This document shows, in pieces, positions 59,157 through 64,000 of a DNA stretch of 64,000 nt. The notes under the pieces were generated by a model that worked only from the letters and a program-made list of their open reading frames with translations, made no database searches and had not been told where the DNA came from. Each line of letters starts with the position of its first letter. Positions within the stretch are counted from its first letter, which is position 1. A program made the position numbers and the translations under genes. This DNA is from an uncultured Pseudomonadota bacterium (GTDB lineage: Bacteria; Pseudomonadota; Gammaproteobacteria; Methylococcales; Methylomonadaceae): contig CAINHO010000010.1 of NCBI GenBank assembly GCA_903848935.1, positions 44,499-108,498 on the forward strand. The letters run 5' to 3'.

Positions 59157-61400
59157 TCACGTTAGCAAATTTGCCGCAAATAATTGCCCTAATGCTAAAC
59201 CACCATCATTCGGCGGCACGTTTTGATGTGTATAAACGTTGAAATTTGCGGCGGTCAATTCAACAGAAACCTTCTCCGTTAATTGTGCATTTTGAAAACA
59301 CCCGCCGCTTAACACAATAGTTTTTTGATTGGCGCGATTGGCAATTTCAACGCTAACTTTTGCCAAGGTATTGTGGAATTTTGCCGCACAATCATTCACA
59401 GATTCATTTTTTTTATCAAGCAACAACTGTTCAATCATCGGTTGCCAATCGATTATCAGCGGCATTGTGTCGCTGATTTCAAAATTATAACAGTCGTTTG
59501 TTTCTGATTTTGAGACGCAACTTTCCAACAACATTGCGGCATGACCTTCGTATTGATTAACGTGGCAAAGTCCAAGCAAGCTCGCGACAGCATCAAATAA
59601 ACGTCCGATGCTGCTGGTTTTCGGGCAATTTAAATTTTTGGTTAGCGCGATTTTTAGTAGGTTTTTTTCATTCAAAGAAAAATCGAAATCAAACTTTTCA
59701 AAAATCGCTTCGCCATAAATTTCAAACAATAAACCTAACGCCGCACGGCGCGGTTCTTGAATGGCTTTTGAACCGCCGACTAATGGAAATGTGCGAAAGT
59801 GGGCGAAACGCTCAAACCCATTTTCGTGAATCAACAAAAATTCACCGCCCCAAATTGTGCCATCTAAACCAAAACCCGAACCATCAAAAATAATTCCCAA
59901 CGCAGGCGGTAACAAATCATTTTCTGCCATACACGAAAGTGCGTGAGCATAATGATGTTGAACGGCAATTTTTTCGATATTCAAATTCGCCGCAAATTGA
60001 CTACTCACATAATCGGGATGCAAATCGTGCATCACTCGAACTGCCTCAAAAGCGTAAGTTTTTTGTAAATCGGCAAGCGTCGTTTGAAATTGCAGGCGCG
60101 TCGTTTCAGAATCTAAATCGCCTAAATGTTGGCTTAAAATTACTTGATTGTTGTGACTAATGGCGACAGTATTTTTCATTTGTCCGCCAACCGCGAGTGT
60201 ATTTAGAATCAGATTTTTTACTTTAATCGGCAACGGTGTAAACCCTCGCGATCGTCGCAAAATCGTCATTTTTCCATTGATTTCACGCACAATCGAATCA
60301 TCTAACGGACGCAAAATAGGACGATTGTGAACCAAAAAAGAATCGGCAATTTTTGCCAAATTTTCTAAGGCTTGCGTGTCGTCTGTGCAAATCGGTTCAT
60401 TAGAACGATTACCGCTCGTGGCAACTAACGGTGAACCAAAATCATGTAACAACAAATGATGCAACGGCGAATATGCCAACATCACACCAAGTAGACTTTG
60501 TTGTGGCGCGACAGATTCTGAAATTGCAAAGGATTCACGTCGTTTTAATAAAACAATTGGCGCGGCTGGCGAGGTGAGGGCAGTTTGTTCGAGTTCAGAA
60601 ATGTCACATAACAAATGCGCGGCAGCCAAATTTTCAACTATCAACGCAAACGGTTTCATGGAGCGTTTTTTGCGTTCGCGTAGACGTTCAACAGCTTGTT
60701 GATTGGTCGCATCGACCAACAATTGATAACCGCCAATGCCTTTCAACGCTACAATTTTTCCCGCTTTCAATTGTTCAATGGCGATTTCTAATGCGGCATC
60801 TTTTTCAGCTAAAACGTCACCGACCGCATTCCAAAAACTGAGCTGAACACCACACGTTGGACACGCTAAAGTTTGAGCATGAAAACGGCGATTATCTATT
60901 GTTTGATATTCACACCCACAATCAGCGCACAAAATAAAATCCGCCATACTGGTATTTTCGCGGTCATAAGGTTGGCGTGTTGAAATACTGTAACGTGCGC
61001 CACAACTGCAACAACTCGTGAATGGATAACGATAATAACGGCTTTGTGGATTGAAAATATCTTCGACGCATTCCGCACACGTCGCAATATCAGGTAATGA
61101 AAAAGCAGCGATTTGAAAATCTGCGACGCTTGGGACAATTTGAAACCGCGTGAAATTTTGTAGCGGTTGTGTGGTGATATTTAAATCGCTAATTTCAGCA
61201 AATGGCGGCAATTCGTTTTGAAGTGCAGTGAGAAATTCTTGTTGTTGAATTTCTGAGCCTTCGATTGAAATCAACACGCCCGAAGACGTGTTTTTAATCC
61301 AACCGTTTTGTGAAAAGCGCGTCGCTAAACGCGCCACAAAAGGACGAAATCCAACGCCTTGAACGATACCTTGGATTTTGATTTGTAAATGAACGCGCAT
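59157..61400 (-). CDS. hypF: Carbamoyltransferase HypF
   Basis: 747 aa. An N-terminal acylphosphatase domain (about 1-90; GIVQGVGFRPFVARLA), two zinc-finger pairs (about 106-185; CAECVEDIF, CCSCG, CADCGC, CPTCG), a YrdC-like domain (about 205-380) and a Kae1-like C-terminal domain (QHHYAHALSCMAENDL; IVLSGGCFQNAQLTE). It makes the CN ligand precursor for [NiFe] hydrogenase using carbamoyl phosphate. Its ATG overlaps the stop of the XRE gene (TAATG). Confidence 0.96.
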   Translation of the reverse strand: MRVHLQIKIQGIVQGVGFRPFVARLATRFSQNGWIKNTSSGVLISIEGSEIQQQEFLTALQNELPPFAEISDLNITTQPLQNFTRFQIVPSVADFQIAAFSLPDIATCAECVEDIFNPQSRYYRYPFTSCCSCGARYSISTRQPYDRENTSMADFILCADCGCEYQTIDNRRFHAQTLACPTCGVQLSFWNAVGDVLAEKDAALEIAIEQLKAGKIVALKGIGGYQLLVDATNQQAVERLRERKKRSMKPFALIVENLAAAHLLCDISELEQTALTSPAAPIVLLKRRESFAISESVAPQQSLLGVMLAYSPLHHLLLHDFGSPLVATSGNRSNEPICTDDTQALENLAKIADSFLVHNRPILRPLDDSIVREINGKMTILRRSRGFTPLPIKVKNLILNTLAVGGQMKNTVAISHNNQVILSQHLGDLDSETTRLQFQTTLADLQKTYAFEAVRVMHDLHPDYVSSQFAANLNIEKIAVQHHYAHALSCMAENDLLPPALGIIFDGSGFGLDGTIWGGEFLLIHENGFERFAHFRTFPLVGGSKAIQEPRRAALGLLFEIYGEAIFEKFDFDFSLNEKNLLKIALTKNLNCPKTSSIGRLFDAVASLLGLCHVNQYEGHAAMLLESCVSKSETNDCYNFEISDTMPLIIDWQPMIEQLLLDKKNESVNDCAAKFHNTLAKVSVEIANRANQKTIVLSGGCFQNAQLTEKVSVELTAANFNVYTHQNVPPNDGGLALGQLFAANLLT

Positions 61401-61780
61401 TAACGTTTCATCAATTCAATAACGTCTTTTAACAATTTGTTTTCATTTCGCAATTGTTCAATGGTTTCGTCTTTATGACTAATCGTCATTTGCAGTTTTT
61501 GGATTTCAAATGCAATTTCGGCTGATGAACCAATAACGTTAAAACCGTGATTGTTTCCGTTATCACTAATCAAATAAACGTTTCTATCGTTAGTCATCAA
61601 TTCAAATAGATGAACATCAAAAACTTTTGCTATTTGTTCTAATTTTGGAATGTAAGACTTTGTTTCGCCCCGTTCGATTTTGGAATAACCATTTACCGAC
61701 ATATTGAGTTTTTCCGCCATTTCTTCTTGTGACCAATTGCTGGACTCGCGCATTGAACGTATTTTTTCATGTATTTTCAT
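61400..61780 (-). CDS. XRE-family regulator with C-terminal coiled coil
   Basis: 126 aa. HTH at about residues 5-62 (SNWSQEEMAEKLNMSVNGYSKIERGE). The C-terminal part (about 85-126) is a predicted coiled coil (EIQKLQMTISHKDETIEQLRN). It is translationally coupled to hypF and divergent from the graspetide-like genes, so it might control either. Effector unknown. Confidence 0.85.
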   Translation of the reverse strand: MKIHEKIRSMRESSNWSQEEMAEKLNMSVNGYSKIERGETKSYIPKLEQIAKVFDVHLFELMTNDRNVYLISDNGNNHGFNVIGSSAEIAFEIQKLQMTISHKDETIEQLRNENKLLKDVIELMKR

Positions 61781-61853
61781 AAATCCACACTAAAAGGGTG
61801 TGCGTAACCACTGTTTGTTGTTAGAAATTTGTTGATGCAGATTTTACACTACT

Positions 61854-61878
61854 CGCCGCTTATCGTCAGACGATAGCG
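61854..61878. promoter_or_regulatory. Palindrome in the XRE / peptide intergenic region
   Basis: TATCGTC-A-GACGATA (61861-61875) is a perfect dyad around one base, extended by CGC...GCG with one bulge. It lies about 36 nt before the peptide start in the 130-bp divergent region, downstream of a -10-like TACACT. It could be an XRE operator or an RNA hairpin in the peptide leader. Confidence 0.45.
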
Positions 61879-61910
61879 AAAAATTCAACTCTAAAATTCG
61901 AGGAAAAATC

Positions 61911-62108
61911 ATGCTTACCATTGCAGCTTTAATTACACCATTGGCTCTTGCAGCAGCACCAGCCACCATTACAATCGACGAACAAGCAAAATACAGTCAC
62001 GAACGGCAAGTGATTGTTTCATTAAATGATGAGCCTATTTACTATTCATCTAACGGTACACAAACTTTTGATCAATACGGTAAGCCAAAAGATAGTGATA
62101 GTGACTAA
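61911..62108 (+). CDS. Putative graspetide (omega-ester RiPP) precursor peptide
   Basis: 65 aa, ATG with a GAGGAAA site. The N-terminal region (LITPLALAAAPATITIDEQ) would serve as leader. The C-terminal third is rich in Ser/Thr nucleophiles and Asp acceptors: SSNGTQTFD followed by YGKPKDSDSD at the end. This composition is typical of substrates of ATP-grasp ester/amide ligases, and an ATP-grasp gene starts 21 nt downstream. There are no Cys residues, so lanthipeptide or sactipeptide chemistry is excluded. The N-terminus is unusually hydrophobic and lacks basic residues, so a classical Sec signal is unlikely. The family is my inference from context and composition. Confidence 0.65.
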   Translation: MLTIAALITPLALAAAPATITIDEQAKYSHERQVIVSLNDEPIYYSSNGTQTFDQYGKPKDSDSD

Positions 62109-62129
62109 TTAAAAATTGGGAGATTGCTA

Positions 62130-63020
62130 GTGCTGTTATTATTCACAGGTTCGCTGGATGGCACTAGCGACCTCTTGATTCAAGAATTGCGAACGAATGT
62201 TTTTAGGTACAATTATGACCTTTTCAAAGATTATCGTTTTCAATTCACGCCCGATTATTGGGAAATTTCAAATCCTGCTGGTCACAGCATCAATTCAAAT
62301 ATTGTTAGTAGCGCATTTTGGTGGAAAGCGTTTAATTTTTATTTGATGGATGAAGAACCGTTTATTGTTGAAGAAGCGAAATATGTTTGTCGTGAGTTGT
62401 ATCATTGGTGTCGAGTTCGAGGTTTGGCAAAAGGCAATCCGCACGATTTTCATCATCACATGGGGAAAATGAACATTTTGAGTTTAGCTTCAAAACATTT
62501 TCAAATTCCCGACACGTTAATTACGTTGGGGCTTGGCGGTTTGGAAAAATTGAAAGGTAAGCCAATTGTCGCAAAGTCTTTAACATCTGGACTAACAACA
62601 ACTAACAAAGCATTATTCACAACGGAAGTTAAAGCAGAAACCTTGCATCCTGAGTTTCAGTGGTTTTTGCAAGAAAAAATTACTAGCGATGCAGATGTGA
62701 CTATTTTTGTTTGTGGCGATAAACAGTTTGCTTTTTATCGTAGTCGTGATGATTTAGAAGGTTTGGACTGGCGAAAAGAACAGACTTTTGACATGCACAA
62801 AAAAGAGTGGTTTTTGTTTGATTTGACTGAAAAACAATCAACGTCGGTTGCAAATTTTGCACATGACTTAGGCGTTGATTTTGGGCGTTTGGATTTGATG
62901 ACGTTAAACGACGATTTAATTTTTCTTGAATTCAATGCAAATGGTCAATGGGTATTTCTCGATTATTCGGGAGAAGTAGGTTTAGTAAAAACGGTGGCAA
63001 AGTATCTTTTGCCAAATTGA
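62130..63020 (+). CDS. MvdC/MvdD-like ATP-grasp peptide ligase
   Basis: 296 aa from the GTG at 62130, which has GGGAG 7 nt upstream; an in-frame TTG at 62124 is too close to that site. ATP-grasp features: GKMNILSLASKHFQIPDTLIT (about residues 111-131), PIVAKSLTSG (ATP Lys), QEKITSDADVTIFVCGD, DFGRLDLM, and the metal/ATP end motif FLEFNANGQWVFLD (about 267-280), very like microviridin-type ligases. Such enzymes form ester or amide links between Ser/Thr/Lys and Asp/Glu side chains. Its placement right after the small Asp/Ser-rich peptide supports a modifying role. Confidence 0.8.
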   Translation: MLLLFTGSLDGTSDLLIQELRTNVFRYNYDLFKDYRFQFTPDYWEISNPAGHSINSNIVSSAFWWKAFNFYLMDEEPFIVEEAKYVCRELYHWCRVRGLAKGNPHDFHHHMGKMNILSLASKHFQIPDTLITLGLGGLEKLKGKPIVAKSLTSGLTTTNKALFTTEVKAETLHPEFQWFLQEKITSDADVTIFVCGDKQFAFYRSRDDLEGLDWRKEQTFDMHKKEWFLFDLTEKQSTSVANFAHDLGVDFGRLDLMTLNDDLIFLEFNANGQWVFLDYSGEVGLVKTVAKYLLPN

Positions 63021-63043
63021 TGTTTAATTTTTTGGAGTGAATT

Positions 63044-63535
63044 GTGAATCTTAGTCAAATTGGTCTTTTTCCCGATGTTGTACAAGCAGTCAATGCAAAT
63101 CAAGATGTTAAAGATTTTATTTGTTCGTCGGCTTATTTTTCTGATTTAGTTGATGCTTTGAATAAATTTTTAAAGCCATTGTTAGAAGCAGAAACGGGGC
63201 GATTGTTAGAGCAAAGTTATGTTGAATTTTATACCGATGAACCTCATGGCTGTAATGACAAAATACCGATGCTCATTTTTGCACCCATTCAGAAAAATGA
63301 TAAGGCTTTTCCTTACAGCTGGATAGCTAAATTACCTTTGTTACCTAATCGCAATTGTGTACCAATTTACTTTCCCACAGAAGTTATCATCAATAATCAT
63401 CTGTTTAGAAATGAAAATGCAAGAGCAACTCGCCATCTATTTTCAATTCCCCTTGTATTGAGTGATTTTATTGATAAACCTGCCGACTTTTTATCATTTT
63501 CAGAAATTGAAAAACGAGTGAAAGGTAAAAATTGA
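63044..63535 (+). CDS. Hypothetical protein in the ATP-grasp locus
   Basis: 163 aa, GTG start with GGAG 6 nt upstream. Predicted soluble, mixed alpha/beta; features include EFYTDEPHGCNDKIPMLIF and ATRHLFSIPLVLSDFIDKPA. I do not recognise the family. It lies 23 nt after the ATP-grasp gene and before a strong terminator, so it belongs to the same transcript. Possible roles are leader binding, a partner subunit or self-protection; none is shown by the sequence. Confidence 0.7.
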   Translation: MNLSQIGLFPDVVQAVNANQDVKDFICSSAYFSDLVDALNKFLKPLLEAETGRLLEQSYVEFYTDEPHGCNDKIPMLIFAPIQKNDKAFPYSWIAKLPLLPNRNCVPIYFPTEVIINNHLFRNENARATRHLFSIPLVLSDFIDKPADFLSFSEIEKRVKGKN

Positions 63536-63554
63536 ATTCTGAATTACTTCAAAC

Positions 63555-63585
63555 AAAAAACGCGACCCTAAAAAGTCGCGTTTTT
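63555..63585 (+). terminator. Terminator of the ATP-grasp locus
   Basis: AAAAAACGCGAC-CCTAAAAA-GTCGCGTTTTT, a perfect 7-bp GC-rich stem with T-run, marking the end of the peptide/ATP-grasp/163-aa transcript. Confidence 0.88.
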
Positions 63586-63656
63586 ATGAACTGACATTTT
63601 TCATAAATCGAGAATGTCGGATTTTCAGCTTCTAAGTAAATTATCGGATTTCAAAA

Positions 63657-63882
63657 ATGAAAAAAAGAATAATGCTCACATTGGTATTGCTGTGTGCAAA
63701 CACCGCCACGATTGCAGAAAATTATGATCCAAATGCAATTTGTTTTATGGCAAATTTCGTGATGCAGAAAAAATCTGATGTTGAAAATAACAAAAAATGG
63801 ATGGCTAAAGCTGAACCTTTTATGAATCTTTTTTTAAAACAGGGTGAGACGCGGGAAGATTTTTATCAAAACGAGCGAAAAA
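63657..63882 (+). pseudogene. Small secreted protein gene interrupted by an IS200/IS605-type element
   Basis: The reading frame starts MKKRIMLTLVLLCANTATIA|ENYDPN, a clear signal peptide, and continues with a charged helical segment (KKSDVENNKKWMAKAEPFMN). From about residue 76 the frame runs into the hairpin end of an insertion element, so the original C-terminus is lost from view. The fortuitous frame continues to 63986. Function unknown. Confidence 0.65.
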
Positions 63883-64000
63883 CCCCTCCGTTTAGGGAGG
63901 GGATGGATAGCTCGGGCGGTGATAGCCGCCCTGCTTTAAAGGTGGTCAATGAGGAGTTTGCTGCTGCTCAATATATTTACGAATAACCTCAATCGGCGCA
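63883..64000 (-). mobile_element. IS200/IS605-type insertion element (end only, continues beyond window)
   Basis: The right-end region contains two stems, CCCCTCC-GTTTAG-GGAGGGG (63883-63902) and GGGCGG-TGATAG-CCGCCC (63914-63931), like the subterminal hairpins recognised by HUH transposases. The 3' end of a tnpA gene follows. The exact outer boundary near 63878-63885 is not certain. Confidence 0.75.
63946..64000 (-). CDS. tnpA: IS200/IS605 family transposase TnpA (C-terminal fragment)
   Basis: The minus strand encodes APIEVIRKYIEQQQTPH followed by TGA at 63946-63948. The motif A-P-(I/L)-E-V-(I/V)-x-x-Y-I-E-x-Q is the characteristic C-terminus of single-Tyr HUH transposases of this family. 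The rest of the gene lies past the right edge. Confidence 0.8.
   Translation of the reverse strand, partial: APIEVIRKYIEQQQTPH

Noticed and set aside
63883..63986. C-terminal part of the 109-aa reading frame at 63657
   Set aside because: This stretch is encoded by the hairpins and tnpA end of the insertion element, not by the original gene.

Overview
The window is chromosomal DNA of an AT-rich gammaproteobacterium. Evidence is the secA-pilMNOPQ-aroKB-damX order, cmoA/cmoB, a type IV pilus secretin locus, a caa3-type oxidase and hydrogenase-maturation genes. A Methylococcales- or Thiotrichales-like lineage is plausible, but the sequence alone does not prove genus or order. I see no rRNA, tRNA, CRISPR array or prophage.

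Layout. 1-15.3 kb is mainly sulfur acquisition: a truncated sulfonate-binding protein (ssuA), an unknown outer-membrane protein and a GntR/UTRA regulator on the minus strand, then sfnR (a sigma-54 activator without a sensor domain), cysT-cysW and cysA-cysB on the plus strand. A redox/efflux block (LysR, azoreductase, YceI, pirin, EmrAB/TolC-like pump) separates cysTW from cysA. Three promoters (sfnR, cysT, cysA) share one 21-bp element at identical distance from the -10 box. The gntR operon has a sigma-54 promoter and an upstream TGT-N10-ACA palindrome, which suggests a cascade from CysB-like regulator to SfnR to sulfonate genes.

15.3-20.6 kb: an OprP/OprO-like porin behind four PhoB half-sites, Uma2-speA, an EVE-domain protein and ispF. 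20.6-34 kb: a long minus-strand run, secA-pilMNOPQ-aroK-aroB-damX-hemE-glk. 34-39.6 kb: a small ORF, an HDOD/pseudo-receiver/GGDEF protein, cmoAB, an MlaC-like protein and hemB. 39.7-44.1 kb: cytochrome oxidase genes coxB-coxA-(32-aa protein)-ctaG-coxC. 44.2-50 kb: fbaA, hypC-hypD, an ABC exporter with an apparently dead ATPase domain, a GH5 glucanase and ychJ. 50-55.6 kb: a minus-strand operon of an ArnT-like transferase, a NirJ-like radical SAM enzyme and two FAD oxidoreductases. 55.7-59.1 kb: an NtrX-like regulator lacking the sigma-54 contact loop, rplM-rpsI, and a GT2 plus LAB_N lipid-sugar pair. 59.2-61.8 kb: hypF and an XRE regulator.

The most interesting region is 61.8-63.6 kb: a 65-aa Ser/Thr/Asp-rich peptide, an MvdC/D-like ATP-grasp ligase and an unrecognised 163-aa protein. 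I read it as a compact graspetide (omega-ester RiPP) locus. Just beyond it, the end of an IS200/IS605-type element has interrupted a small secreted-protein gene.
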